Shown: positions 24,101 to 32,993, counted from the first letter of the stretch. The stretch is DNA of 64,000 nt from Hydrogenimonas cancrithermarum (GCF_030296055.1 NZ_AP027370.1:1600501-1664500), one strand, 5' to 3'. Numbers and translations are program-made. The notes: generated by a model from the sequence alone, not told the origin.

Positions 24101-25177
24101 ATGTTCAATTATCAGAAATTATTTTTCTCGATCGGATGTATGTGGCTGTTGCTGGTGTCGGATGGCATGGCGGAAGGCAATACCTCGCAGCAAGAGGGAT
24201 ATATGGACGAGTTGCATAAAAGTTTTTCCGAGAAAGTGCTGGAGTGGTCGGACATGGTCGACGTCACGCTCTCCGAATGGCTCGGCGGCGAAGAGAATTC
24301 GACGGAGCCCGGGAGGGCGAAAAGCGAAGAGGAGAAGCTGCTGAAGGAGCGAACGTCGACCGACGCCTTCTTTCAGAGCGACAAGTATCTCGGCGAAACG
24401 GATGACACCTATTTGAGAGTGCGTTTCGATACGCAGTTTCAAAATCGCGAGGAGAACGAGTTCAATGTAAGGGTGAGCGCCCATCTTCCGCTTTCACGGA
24501 GTAAAAAACGCTTCAATCTCTTCGTGGAGGATGTCAACAAAGACAACGCGAAAAACGTTCTCGAAGATACCGACGAAAAAAATGCCGCCCCGCGTCTGGG
24601 GATCAACTATTTCGCCCCCGAAGCCTACGGTGTCAGGTCGAAATACTCTATCGGGTTGGTTGGCATTCACCCCTATGTTCGTGCACGCTACAACATCCTT
24701 TTCGAAACGGGAGAGTGGATCATCGAACCCGTTCAGAGTTTCGAATACTCCACGAAATATCAATTCGAGGAAGAGACCGATCTCTATTTCGATACCCAAC
24801 CGAACGATGTATCGCTGTTTCGTCTTCAGCTCTACCGGAAAACGGAGACCCGGACCGATGGGATGGATTACGCTTTCATATTCAGCTATTTCTATACAGG
24901 AAGCCGGGAGACCGGATGGAGAGTGTCGCAAACCTTCTGGGGCAATACCCAATACAGTTACAGTGTCGACGACGGTACCGAGCCTCCTGTCATGAGTGAG
25001 CCTTACGGCGGTATCAGCGACTATCGGACGGAATTGAGCTGGCGGCGGAACGTATGGCGCAAATGGTTTTTCTACGAACTCATGCCGAGTGTCAATTTTC
25101 ACAGGCGGCATGACTACCGTCCCAACTATGCATTCCGTTTCTACCTCGATTTCTATTTCGGCACCTACCGCTGGTAG
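24101..25177 (+). CDS. Predicted outer-membrane beta-barrel protein, unknown function
   Basis: The product has 358 residues and an N-terminal hydrophobic signal ending near DGMA. A charged helical segment follows (about 30-100, with the acidic SEEEKLLKERTS). The rest is alternating aromatic and polar strands (YLRVRFDTQF, FNLFVEDV, YVRARYNILF, YAFIFSYFYTGS), and the last residue is aromatic (FRFYLDFYFGTYRW), typical of outer-membrane barrels. The best SD (AAGGAG) is 20 bases before the ATG, longer than normal, so the exact start is uncertain. No named family recognised. Confidence 0.65.
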   Translation: MFNYQKLFFSIGCMWLLLVSDGMAEGNTSQQEGYMDELHKSFSEKVLEWSDMVDVTLSEWLGGEENSTEPGRAKSEEEKLLKERTSTDAFFQSDKYLGETDDTYLRVRFDTQFQNREENEFNVRVSAHLPLSRSKKRFNLFVEDVNKDNAKNVLEDTDEKNAAPRLGINYFAPEAYGVRSKYSIGLVGIHPYVRARYNILFETGEWIIEPVQSFEYSTKYQFEEETDLYFDTQPNDVSLFRLQLYRKTETRTDGMDYAFIFSYFYTGSRETGWRVSQTFWGNTQYSYSVDDGTEPPVMSEPYGGISDYRTELSWRRNVWRKWFFYELMPSVNFHRRHDYRPNYAFRFYLDFYFGTYRW

Positions 25178-25195
25178 AGGGGGTCCACCGGTTGA

Positions 25196-26017
25196 TTAAA
25201 ATAGGGAGAGTTCCCGGTCGCGTCCTTTGAAGTGTGCCGCTTTGGTATAGCCGACCGACTTGGCGAAAGCCCGAATCTCCTCCTTTTTGAATCCGACCTG
25301 TTCCGGTGCGTGCGCATCCGACCCGAAGGTGATCGGGATGTCGCGTTCATACGCCATTTCGAGAAGTTGGCGGCTGGGGTAGGGTTCGCCGATCGGTTTG
25401 CGGTAGCCGGCGGCATTGATCTCGATGACCATGTCGGCTTTTTTGATCGCATCCATGGCGTTTTCGGCGATGAGGCGTACATCGGTTTTCGGGACATATT
25501 TGAAGACTTTGATCAGATCGAGGTGGCCGACGATGTCGAACTTCGCCTCTTTCGCCATCGCTTCGACCAGGTCGAAATAGTCCTGCCAGATGCCGTCGAT
25601 GTCGGCACCTTCGTATTTTCCGATAAATTCAGGATTGTCGAACCCCCATTTGTCGATGAAGTGGACCGACCCGATGAGGTAGTCGACATCGGCATGCAAC
25701 ACCCGTGCATCCATATGGCCCGGCAGATAGTCGACTTCGTATCCCAGTCTGATGTCGATCTGTCCGGCATATTTTCGACGTGCCGTTTTGACATCCTCTT
25801 CATACGCCTGCATCTCTTCGAACCCCATACGGTAGCGCGGATCGAAATCCATCGGTGCGTGATCGGAAAAACCGAAGATATCGATTTTCTCGGCGATCGC
25901 TTTTTCGATATAGTCGTCGATCGACCCCTCCGCATGATTACAGCGTGTCGTATGGTTGTGCAGATCGACCGTCACTTGCGACTTGCGGCTTGCGATTTGC
26001 GGCTCCTCACTTCTCAC
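25196..26017 (-). CDS. hisJ: PHP-domain histidinol phosphatase
   Basis: Metal-dependent phosphatase of the PHP superfamily. It probably dephosphorylates histidinol phosphate, though PHP phosphoesterases vary in substrate. The product is 273 residues from the GTG at 26017. Metal ligands are visible in DLHNHTTRCNHAEG, GFSDHAP, LGYEVDYLP, IGSVHF, DIVGHLDLIK and GSDAHAPEQVG. The first 14 residues (MRSEEPQIASRKSQ) come from heptamer repeats; the family sequence begins at VTVDLHNHT, where a second GTG (25975) lacks an SD. The GTG at 26017 has GAGGAG six bases upstream and overlaps the previous stop (GTGA). Confidence 0.85.
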   Translation of the reverse strand: MRSEEPQIASRKSQVTVDLHNHTTRCNHAEGSIDDYIEKAIAEKIDIFGFSDHAPMDFDPRYRMGFEEMQAYEEDVKTARRKYAGQIDIRLGYEVDYLPGHMDARVLHADVDYLIGSVHFIDKWGFDNPEFIGKYEGADIDGIWQDYFDLVEAMAKEAKFDIVGHLDLIKVFKYVPKTDVRLIAENAMDAIKKADMVIEINAAGYRKPIGEPYPSRQLLEMAYERDIPITFGSDAHAPEQVGFKKEEIRAFAKSVGYTKAAHFKGRDRELSLF

Positions 26018-26029
26018 TTCCCACTCCTC
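25974..26029 (-). repeat. Eight tandem heptamers (GAGAAGT and CGCAAGT types) at the cvfB/hisJ junction
   Basis: On the minus strand the 56 bases divide exactly into GAGGAGT, GGGAAGT, GAGAAGT, GAGGAGC, CGCAAAT, CGCAAGC, CGCAAGT and CGCAAGT. The block holds an SD (GAGGAG, 26024-26029), the hisJ GTG start, the TGA stop of the upstream gene and 13 hisJ codons. The first three and a half heptamers match 63778-63803 closely. Confidence 0.9.
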
Positions 26030-26868
26030 GTTTTGAGAAACGTTCCGTTCTCTTTCACTTCGATTTTCCCCGTCTCGATCAGTTTCGTCAATGCCCGTTT
26101 GAAATTTTTCCGGCTCAGCCCCAGCAGCGCTTTGATCCGCTCCGGATCGCTCTTGTAGTTGAGCGGCATCATCCCTTTGTGATCGTTCAGGTAGGCCAAT
26201 ACCTTTTCGGCCGCCAGCGTATCGCTCTTTTTTCCGATTGGGCGGAGCAGGATGTCGATTTTGCCGTCATCACGAACGATCTTCACGTAACCTTTCGTCC
26301 TCTTGCCGATTTCGATCGGTTCGAAGACTTCGGAATGGAACACGAGACCGTCATACTTTCTGTCGACCACCACTTTGTAGCCGAGGTCGGTTTTGGCGTA
26401 GACGAAGAGTTCAACCTCCTGATTGCGTTTGAGATCTTTCGGAGAGCGTTCCAGCACTCTGTCGAACTTCTGCGTGCCGACCAGCCGATGTGTTCTCTCG
26501 TCATAGGCGACATAGATCAGGTGGCGCTCCCCTTTTCGCATCGGTTCGCGCTGAAACATTTTCGGTACGAAGAGGTCTTTGGGAAGCCCCCAGTCGACGA
26601 AAGCCCCGTGCTGTGTCGTATCGACCACTTCCATTTCGGCCAGTTCCCCGAGCATCGCTTTGGGGCGCTCCGTCGTCGCAACGATGCGGTCTTCGCTGTC
26701 GGTGTAGACGAAAACGTCGAGTTCGTCACCTACCTTCATCGATTCGGTGACGTAGGCCTTCGGCAGTAGTACCTCCTTCTCCTTTTCGGAGGCGAGCACG
26801 AGCCCGTGGTCCGTTTCGCGTGCCACTTTCAATCGGTTGATTTTTCCAAGTTCCAGATATTCATTCAT
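26014..26868 (-). CDS. CvfB/YitL-type S1-domain RNA-binding protein
   Basis: Three S1-like RNA-binding domains followed by a winged helix, the CvfB layout; in staphylococci CvfB affects virulence gene expression. The product is 284 residues from the ATG at 26868 (MNEYLELGKINRLKVARET). S1-type segments include LGELAEMEVVDTTQHGAFVDWGLPKDLFVP and RTKGYVKIVRDDGKIDILLRP, and the winged helix begins near LSRKNFKRALTKLIETG. Its last codons (TRSGK) run into the heptamer repeat. The longer upstream frame is antisense to the RND gene and rejected. Confidence 0.83.
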   Translation of the reverse strand: MNEYLELGKINRLKVARETDHGLVLASEKEKEVLLPKAYVTESMKVGDELDVFVYTDSEDRIVATTERPKAMLGELAEMEVVDTTQHGAFVDWGLPKDLFVPKMFQREPMRKGERHLIYVAYDERTHRLVGTQKFDRVLERSPKDLKRNQEVELFVYAKTDLGYKVVVDRKYDGLVFHSEVFEPIEIGKRTKGYVKIVRDDGKIDILLRPIGKKSDTLAAEKVLAYLNDHKGMMPLNYKSDPERIKALLGLSRKNFKRALTKLIETGKIEVKENGTFLKTRSGK

Positions 26869-26949
26869 AAGGTGATTATAGCGGATTTTCCGTGACATGG
26901 GCCGAGCTTTGCTAAAATGGGGCATCTCTTTTTCGGAGCGTAAGAGCGG

Positions 26950-29900
26950 ATGCGAATCATCGAATATTTTATCACCAACAAGCGACTTCATTATGTGCTG
27001 CTTCTGTTTATCCTGATCGCCGGCGTCACGGCCTACCGCGATATTCCCAAAGAGCTCTTTCCCGACGTGACACTCAATATGATCGACGTCGGCGGCGGGT
27101 ATCCCGGATCGAGTGCGAAGATTCTCGACAAGATGGCGGTACGCGATATCGAGGATGCGATCGAGGGGATCAGCGGGATCGAAACGACCGAGACGATCAT
27201 CGTTCCGGGACGTTTCGACATTATTTTGACGCTGAGTGACGATGCCGATCCGATCGATGTGCTGAGCAAGGTCAAGGATGCCATCGCCGCCAACCGCCAG
27301 TACCTGCCTGCCGATATGACCGAACCGGTGGCGACGCTTCTGACGCGCAAACGGGATCTTCTCTCGATTTCGCTTTCGTCCGAAACACTGACGCGTGACG
27401 CACTGATCGCCGCCGCCAAAGCGATCAAGAGCCGCATCATGCATAGGCCCGATATCGCGGAGGTGAAAATTTTCGGAGATTCGGACGAAGAGATCCTCGT
27501 GCGTATCGACACCGAAGCGGCAAGCGCGTACGGCATCAGCCAAAAGAGCTTGCTCAACGCCATATCCAACCTCTCCTACATCTATCCGGTTGGAAATATC
27601 GAAGAGCCCGGCAACTACGTCTTTCTCTCGACGGTGCATGGCAAGCATGGGGAAGAAGCGTGGCGGGAGGCGCGCTTGAAAGTCGACGGCAAGATGATCC
27701 GCCTGGGCGACGTGGCGCGGGTATCGCGCCACCTGGCGCAGACGGCGACGCTCTCTTCGTTCAATACGCGTGACAATGTGACGCTCAAAGTCTACAAGTC
27801 GGCCGAAGGGGATGCGATACGCCTCTCGAAAGAGCTGAGAGAACTGGTCGAAACACTCCGTAAGGAGTATCCCGATCTGATTCTCGATATCTACCACGAC
27901 AGTTCGATCCCGATCAAAAAACGGCTCGATGTCATCATCTCCAATATCATGTTCGGGCTCGTTCTCATTTTCGTCACGATGGCGCTGCTGATCAATCTGC
28001 GCATTGCCGCGATCGTGACACTTGGAATCCCCTTTTCCTTCGCGATCGGCCTGCTCTTTCTCTACAATCTGGGCTACACGATCAACATCGTCTCTTTGCT
28101 CGGTGCGCTTATCGTCATCGGGATCGTCGTGGACGACGCGGTGGTCGTGGCGGAAAATATCCAGCGCTATATCGACGAAGGGATGGATCGTCGCAGCGCC
28201 GTGCTGCGCGGTGTCAAAGAGATGGTGTTGCCGGTAACGCTGGCGACGGTGACGACCATCGTCGCCTTTTTGCCGCTCTTTCTGCTTTCGGGAGAGATTT
28301 CCCATTTCATCATTCTCATTCCGATCGTCGTCGTCATGGTGCTGCTCGGTTCACTGATCGAGAGCTTCTTTTTTCTGCCACTTCATGCCGAAGAGTTTCT
28401 GAAAAAAGGGCGCAATATGGTCGACTGGCGTCCTCTGCAGCGGAAGTATGAACGAGCGCTCATCTTCATCGTCCGCCACAAAAAGAGCTTTCTCTCACTC
28501 TTTTTGATCGGCATTCCCGTTCTGACGGTGGTGATGGTGAAACAGCTCCATTTTCAGTTCTTTCCGACATTCGACAGCCGCTATATCTATGTCACAGGGA
28601 GGCTCGATATCAATACACCGATCGAAACGACCCACCGCGTCGCCAAAGCGATCGAAAAGGCGCTCCTGGCGCATAAAGAGGAACTCGGTCTCAAGTCGGT
28701 TTCGGCCGTGGCCGGATCGCGTACGACGATGGGCGGTGAGAACGAGAAAGACAACGGATCGTTCTACATCACGATGGAGCTTTACGATCTCAAACCGCGT
28801 GACTGGATCAACCGTTATCTCAATCCTCTGCTCAATTTTTCGTTCGATTTCAACGACCCCGATCAGCGAAGAGAGATCGCCACCTATGCGCTGGCACATA
28901 AGATCGAAGCGATCATCGCCCCGTTCAGAAAAAAATATCCACTCCAAGAGTTGGGGGTACGGCAGCGTCATATCGGTGTGATTCGCAACGATATCAAGAT
29001 CAACTTTACAGGAAACGACGATACGAAGGTGGTCGCCGCGATCGAAAGAGTGAAAGAGGCATTGGGCGCTCTCGACGGCGTGACGGGCGTGAGCGACAAT
29101 CTGCAATACGGCAAAACGGAGTATCGTCTGAAAATCAACGACTACGGCGAAAAGCTCGGGCTCAGCGAAGGAGAGGTGGCACGTCTGCTTTCGGGCTATT
29201 TTCTGCAACGGCGTCAGGCATTGACGTTCGGCGAGGAGGGGATTGTGGAGATCCGAACCGAAGAGATCGGAAAGGACGATCTCGCCCGTCTCGAAAATTT
29301 CGACTATCCGCTCGCCGATGGCCGTTACGTGAAGCTGACCGAGATCGCCGATTTCGTCAAGTCGCGCGACTTCATGCAGATCAAGAAGCGTGACGGTGAG
29401 ATCGTCAAAACGGTCTTCGCTACGATCGACAAGCGCAGAACCACGGCGAACGATGTCCTTGAACGCGTCGATCCGCTGCTGAAAAGCATCGAAAAAGAGG
29501 GCGTGAAGATCCGTCTGATGGGAGAGAAAGAGAAAAATACCCAGCTGGCGAAGGAGATGAAAAAGGCGGTGGTCGTGGCACTCTTTCTGATACTTATCGC
29601 TCTGCTGCTGATCTTTTCGAAGATCAAATATGCACTGATGGTGATGTCGGTGATTCCCTTTTCGATCATGGGCGCGCTTGCCGGCCATTTGATGCTGGGC
29701 ATCAATCTCACGATGCCTTCGATCATCGGGATTCTAGGGCTCGCGGGAGTCGTCGTCAACGATGGAATCATCATGCTCGATTTCCTGCATGGCACCCATG
29801 AGACGAAAAGCTTTTTCGAGCGTGCGGTATTGCGTCTTCGGCCCATCCTCATTACCTCGATCACGACGTTTCTCGGGCTTTTCACGCTGATCTTCTTCGC

Positions 29901-30033
29901 GACGGGCCAGGCGGTGATTCTGCAGCCGATCGCCGTTTCGATCGGTTTTGGGCTCCTCTGGGGGACCGTCCTCAATCTTTTCTATCTCCCTACGCTTTAT
30001 GCGGTCGTCAACGGCATTGAAAAAGGGCCGTAA
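26950..30033 (+). CDS. RND-superfamily efflux transporter, orphan
   Basis: Inner-membrane RND pump of 1027 residues with the standard 12-helix layout: TM1 at about 12-30, then a large periplasmic domain, TM2-6, a second periplasmic domain and TM8-12. The proton-relay aspartates are present in TM4 (IVIGIVVDDAVVVAEN). In TM10 the AcrB lysine region reads VVVNDGIIMLDF, so the Lys is replaced, as in other RND subgroups. No membrane-fusion protein or TolC-like gene is next to it, so it must borrow partners or act differently. Divergent from the CvfB-like gene. Confidence 0.88.
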   Translation: MRIIEYFITNKRLHYVLLLFILIAGVTAYRDIPKELFPDVTLNMIDVGGGYPGSSAKILDKMAVRDIEDAIEGISGIETTETIIVPGRFDIILTLSDDADPIDVLSKVKDAIAANRQYLPADMTEPVATLLTRKRDLLSISLSSETLTRDALIAAAKAIKSRIMHRPDIAEVKIFGDSDEEILVRIDTEAASAYGISQKSLLNAISNLSYIYPVGNIEEPGNYVFLSTVHGKHGEEAWREARLKVDGKMIRLGDVARVSRHLAQTATLSSFNTRDNVTLKVYKSAEGDAIRLSKELRELVETLRKEYPDLILDIYHDSSIPIKKRLDVIISNIMFGLVLIFVTMALLINLRIAAIVTLGIPFSFAIGLLFLYNLGYTINIVSLLGALIVIGIVVDDAVVVAENIQRYIDEGMDRRSAVLRGVKEMVLPVTLATVTTIVAFLPLFLLSGEISHFIILIPIVVVMVLLGSLIESFFFLPLHAEEFLKKGRNMVDWRPLQRKYERALIFIVRHKKSFLSLFLIGIPVLTVVMVKQLHFQFFPTFDSRYIYVTGRLDINTPIETTHRVAKAIEKALLAHKEELGLKSVSAVAGSRTTMGGENEKDNGSFYITMELYDLKPRDWINRYLNPLLNFSFDFNDPDQRREIATYALAHKIEAIIAPFRKKYPLQELGVRQRHIGVIRNDIKINFTGNDDTKVVAAIERVKEALGALDGVTGVSDNLQYGKTEYRLKINDYGEKLGLSEGEVARLLSGYFLQRRQALTFGEEGIVEIRTEEIGKDDLARLENFDYPLADGRYVKLTEIADFVKSRDFMQIKKRDGEIVKTVFATIDKRRTTANDVLERVDPLLKSIEKEGVKIRLMGEKEKNTQLAKEMKKAVVVALFLILIALLLIFSKIKYALMVMSVIPFSIMGALAGHLMLGINLTMPSIIGILGLAGVVVNDGIIMLDFLHGTHETKSFFERAVLRLRPILITSITTFLGLFTLIFFATGQAVILQPIAVSIGFGLLWGTVLNLFYLPTLYAVVNGIEKGP

Positions 30034-30039
30034 TTTTCC

Positions 30040-30045
30040 TATAAT
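30040..30045 (+). promoter_or_regulatory. Probable -10 box (TATAAT) before cheZ
   Basis: A perfect TATAAT occurs 52 bases upstream of the cheZ ATG, just after the RND gene stop. It would start the long co-directional run from cheZ onward. Confidence 0.45.
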
Positions 30046-30096
30046 GAACAAAGCAATATAATTTATGCGATTCATACAAAACCGAAGGGTAGCAGC

Positions 30097-30777
30097 ATGA
30101 CACAAGAAGAGCTCGATGCACTGATGGCCGGAGACCTCGACCTGGAGTCGGACGAACCGGTCGAGGGGAGCGAAATGACCGATGAAACCGTCGATGTGGC
30201 CGAAGCCTCCGAAGAGAGTGTGGAGGAAGAGGAGGTGATCACCCCTCCGCCGGCGACCAAAGAGCACCGTGTCGTCAGCCAGCTCGACGATGTCACGCGC
30301 GATTCCGAGGAGAAGGCGAGCGAAATCTTCGATGCGCTCGATATCGTTATGAACGATATCGAAGGGGCACTTTCGGCACTCGAACGGATGCAGGCGATCG
30401 CCAACGATTTCGAAAATCTGTTCGGAACGCTTCGTGAAAAATTTCCCCATATCCAGCGCTTCAAAAAAGCCTCCGACGAGGCGGACGAGCTGCAGAAACT
30501 CGCCGATGAGGCAGTCGCCATGCTTCAGAGTGCCAACGACCAGATTCTGGGAGCGATGGATACGATGCAGTACCAGGATATCCATCGTCAGAAGATCGAG
30601 CGTGTCATCAATATCATGCGGGCACTCAGCAAATATATGAGCGCACTTTTCGAAGGCAATGTGGAAGATGAAAAACGGGTCAAGTCGGCCCGTCATATCG
30701 AAGGGGACAGCCATGTCGAAGAGGTGATCTCCAACGACGATATCGAAGCGCTGATCGCGCAATTCGGAGGCAAATAG
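30097..30777 (+). CDS. cheZ: CheZ-type chemotaxis phosphatase (Campylobacter/Helicobacter type)
   Basis: Dephosphorylates CheY-P to reset flagellar switching. The product is 226 residues: an acidic low-complexity N terminus, then long helices with the CheZ catalytic segment MQYQDIHRQKIERVINIM (about residues 153-170). Both ends carry short acidic-hydrophobic peptides: MTQEELDALMAG at the start, like the CheY-binding peptide of FliM, and SNDDIEALIAQFGGK at the end, where CheZ normally binds CheY. It matches the position and type of C. jejuni Cj0700 as I recall it. Confidence 0.85.
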   Translation: MTQEELDALMAGDLDLESDEPVEGSEMTDETVDVAEASEESVEEEEVITPPPATKEHRVVSQLDDVTRDSEEKASEIFDALDIVMNDIEGALSALERMQAIANDFENLFGTLREKFPHIQRFKKASDEADELQKLADEAVAMLQSANDQILGAMDTMQYQDIHRQKIERVINIMRALSKYMSALFEGNVEDEKRVKSARHIEGDSHVEEVISNDDIEALIAQFGGK

Positions 30778-30781
30778 TTTC

Positions 30782-32044
30782 ATGGTCGAACTTCTTTCGC
30801 CTGCGGGCAATCTCGAAAAACTGAAAATCGCGTTCACCTACGGTGCGGATGCCGTCTACGCCGGAGTGAGCCACTTTTCGCTGCGTATCCGCAGCGGCAA
30901 AGAGTTTACCTACGAAACGTTTCAGGAGGGGATCGACTACGCCCACGCGCTCGGCAAAAAAGTCTATGTGACGATCAACGGATTTCCTTTCAACTCCCAG
31001 CTCGAGCTCTATCGAAGCCATATGGAGAAGATGGCGGCGATGGGGCCCGACGCGTTTATCATCGCGACGCCGGGACTCGTGAAGATGGCCAAGGAGGTGG
31101 CGCCCGACATCCCGATCCACCTCTCCACTCAGGCGAACGTCATGAATGTGCTCGATGCGCAGTTTTACTACGACCAAGGTGTCAGCCGCATCATCGCCGC
31201 GCGCGAGATCAGCCTCAGGGATCTCGAAGCGATCAAAAAGACGATTCCCGACCTCGAACTCGAAGTCTTCGTTCACGGTTCGATGTGTTTCGCCTACAGC
31301 GGCCGCTGCCTCATCAGCTCTTTGCAGAGCGGTCGGGTTCCCAACCGGGGCAGCTGTGCCAACGACTGCCGTTTCCCTTATGTCCTCTATGCCGAGAACC
31401 CCGAGACGGGTGTCGCTTTCCGGCTCGAAGAGGAGGAGGGTATCGGTACCTACATCATGAACGCCAAAGATATGAACCTGGCCAGCCATGTCGACGAGAT
31501 TCTCTCTTCCGGCGTCGTCGATTCGCTCAAGATCGAGGGACGTACGAAGAGCCCCTACTACGTTGCCGTGACGGCACACGCCTACCGGCAGGCGATCGAC
31601 GACTTTTACGCCGGGAGATTTGAAGCCGAAAAGTACCAAAAAGAGCTCCGTACGACCAAACACCGGGGGTTTACCGACGCCTATTTGATCCATCGGCCGT
31701 TTGAACGGGAAGGGACGCAGAGCCTGGAAAGTTCGATCAGCGAGGGGACGCATCAGGTCCAGGCACTGGTCGATGAACACGGGTTGGCTTTTTTGGCCAA
31801 GGACAAAGTGTGCGAAGGGGATGAGATGGAGATCCTTTCACCCGAGCCCCTCGAGGAGCGTGTCGGCAACGAGCGGGGCGAGATTTTTCAAAAGGAAGAC
31901 GGAAGTTGGTGGCTGAAGATGAAAAGGCTCGAAACACCCAAAGGCAAAACATATGCGTGCATTCACAGTGGCAACGAAAACCCGATTCTTCTACCCGCAC
32001 CCCTGCCGCCCTTTACCTTTTTGAGAAAGCCTCTCGATGGATGA
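30782..32044 (+). CDS. Peptidase U32-family protein (TrhP/YegQ-like tRNA hydroxylation)
   Basis: Family U32 proteins of the TrhP type are needed for 5-hydroxyuridine formation at tRNA position 34; some relatives are annotated as collagenases. The product is 420 residues. Visible blocks are ELLSPAGNLEKLK at the N terminus, HLSTQANVMN, EVFVHGSMCFAYSGRC, GSCANDCRFPY (clustered cysteines, probable Fe-S ligands) and LKIEGRTKSPYYVA. The gene starts four bases after cheZ and overlaps the next gene by eight bases. Confidence 0.85.
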   Translation: MVELLSPAGNLEKLKIAFTYGADAVYAGVSHFSLRIRSGKEFTYETFQEGIDYAHALGKKVYVTINGFPFNSQLELYRSHMEKMAAMGPDAFIIATPGLVKMAKEVAPDIPIHLSTQANVMNVLDAQFYYDQGVSRIIAAREISLRDLEAIKKTIPDLELEVFVHGSMCFAYSGRCLISSLQSGRVPNRGSCANDCRFPYVLYAENPETGVAFRLEEEEGIGTYIMNAKDMNLASHVDEILSSGVVDSLKIEGRTKSPYYVAVTAHAYRQAIDDFYAGRFEAEKYQKELRTTKHRGFTDAYLIHRPFEREGTQSLESSISEGTHQVQALVDEHGLAFLAKDKVCEGDEMEILSPEPLEERVGNERGEIFQKEDGSWWLKMKRLETPKGKTYACIHSGNENPILLPAPLPPFTFLRKPLDG

Positions 32045-32339
32045 GCGGCTGACGGTCAAACGCCTTTTGCGTATCTGGTGGGCATGGCAGTGGCGCACCG
32101 TCGTGGCGACTTTCATCGGCTCGCTGGTGTTCATCACCGTTTTCGCCTTTGTCGCCGGCTTTCTGGGCATGTCGAAACAGAATATCGCCATGATCGGCAA
32201 TCTCATCTATATGGGAATCGGCATCTTCGCCTCCATCTATTTTCTCGGGTTTGTATTGAAGAAAGATTTCGGCGACTTCAAACTCTCCATCGTCGAAAGG
32301 GTCTATTGCGAAGAGAAGGAAGAGGACGCGAAAAGTTGA
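32037..32339 (+). CDS. Small two-helix membrane protein, unknown
   Basis: Product of 100 residues, with a basic N terminus and two hydrophobic helices (about 20-45 and 50-72), then a charged tail (VERVYCEEKEEDAKS). It overlaps the U32 gene by eight bases, indicating translational coupling. No family recognised; it could be an accessory of its upstream neighbour only by position. Confidence 0.6.
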   Translation: MDERLTVKRLLRIWWAWQWRTVVATFIGSLVFITVFAFVAGFLGMSKQNIAMIGNLIYMGIGIFASIYFLGFVLKKDFGDFKLSIVERVYCEEKEEDAKS

Positions 32340-32380
32340 AAACCGAAAGCTTCTAGCCAAGTTCTCGGTTTTCAACTTTT
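32331..32380. terminator. Perfect 16-bp inverted repeat before purE
   Basis: AAAAGTTGAAAACCGA (32331-32346) pairs exactly with TCGGTTTTCAACTTTT (32365-32380) around an 18-base loop. The A-tract and T-tract ends make it a bidirectional terminator shape. It overlaps the stop codon of the membrane-protein gene and ends 18 bases before purE, so it could also attenuate purE. Confidence 0.7.
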
Positions 32381-32398
32381 ATCTAAAAAAGGAAAGAT

Positions 32399-32902
32399 AT
32401 GCGATTTGTATCGATCATCATCGGAAGCAAGAGTGACTACGAGGTTATGAAAGAGTGCGGCAAGACATTGGAGAAGTTCGGGGTTCCGTATGAACTGATC
32501 ATCTCCTCGGCGCATCGAAGTCCCGAACGGACCAAAACCTACATCAAAGATGCCGAAGAGCGAGGGGCAGTCGTCTTTATCGCTGCGGCAGGCATGGCGG
32601 CGCACCTCGCAGGGGCCGTTGCGGCGACGACCATCAAGCCGGTGATCGGTGTCCCGATGAGTTCGTCCGACCTTCGCGGCGAGGATGCGTTGCTCAGTAC
32701 CGTCATGATGCCGGCAGGCATGCCTGTCGCGACATTGGCGATCGGAAAAGCGGGTGCCATCAACAGCGCCTACCTCGCGATGCAGATTTTGGCGATCGAC
32801 GATGACGAACTGAAGGTAAAGTTGACCGAAGACCGGCTGGCGAAAGCGAAAAAGGTCGAAACCGATTCGGCTGAGATCGAGGTGTTGATCTCGAAACAAT
32901 GA
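32399..32902 (+). CDS. purE: N5-carboxyaminoimidazole ribonucleotide mutase
   Basis: Converts N5-CAIR to CAIR in purine synthesis. The product is 167 residues, normal for class I PurE. It shows the substrate-binding loops IIGSKSDYEVM near residue 7, SAHRSPERT near 41 and GMAAHLAGAVAATTIKPVIGVPM near 68. An SD (GGAAAG) lies before the ATG. purK is not adjacent. Placed after a strong inverted repeat and before a REP-like palindrome. Confidence 0.94.
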   Translation: MRFVSIIIGSKSDYEVMKECGKTLEKFGVPYELIISSAHRSPERTKTYIKDAEERGAVVFIAAAGMAAHLAGAVAATTIKPVIGVPMSSSDLRGEDALLSTVMMPAGMPVATLAIGKAGAINSAYLAMQILAIDDDELKVKLTEDRLAKAKKVETDSAEIEVLISKQ

Positions 32903-32981
32903 GCCGGTTGGGCCGTGGACGGCCCGGCTGCCGAAGCAAACCCGGTGTTAACGCAGCTTTCCGGGCTCTGCCCGGAAAGCG
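32903..32981. repeat. REP-like palindromic element A (purE 3' flank)
   Basis: Starts one base after the purE stop. It contains a perfect 7-bp hairpin (GGGCCGT GG ACGGCCC), a 32-base block (32926-32957) that matches 60175-60206 at 29 of 32 positions, and a perfect 10-bp hairpin (CTTTCCGGGC TCT GCCCGGAAAG). The last hairpin may also act as the purE terminator. Confidence 0.72.
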
Positions 32982-32993
32982 TAAGGAATTGAA

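Noticed and set aside
25974-26029. Possible CRISPR-like array
   Set aside because: Units are seven bases with no spacers; no direct repeats of 20-50 bases with regular spacers occur anywhere in the window.
26869-28305. 480-codon upstream extension of the CvfB-like frame
   Set aside because: It is antisense to the RND gene; family sequence starts at the ATG at 26868.
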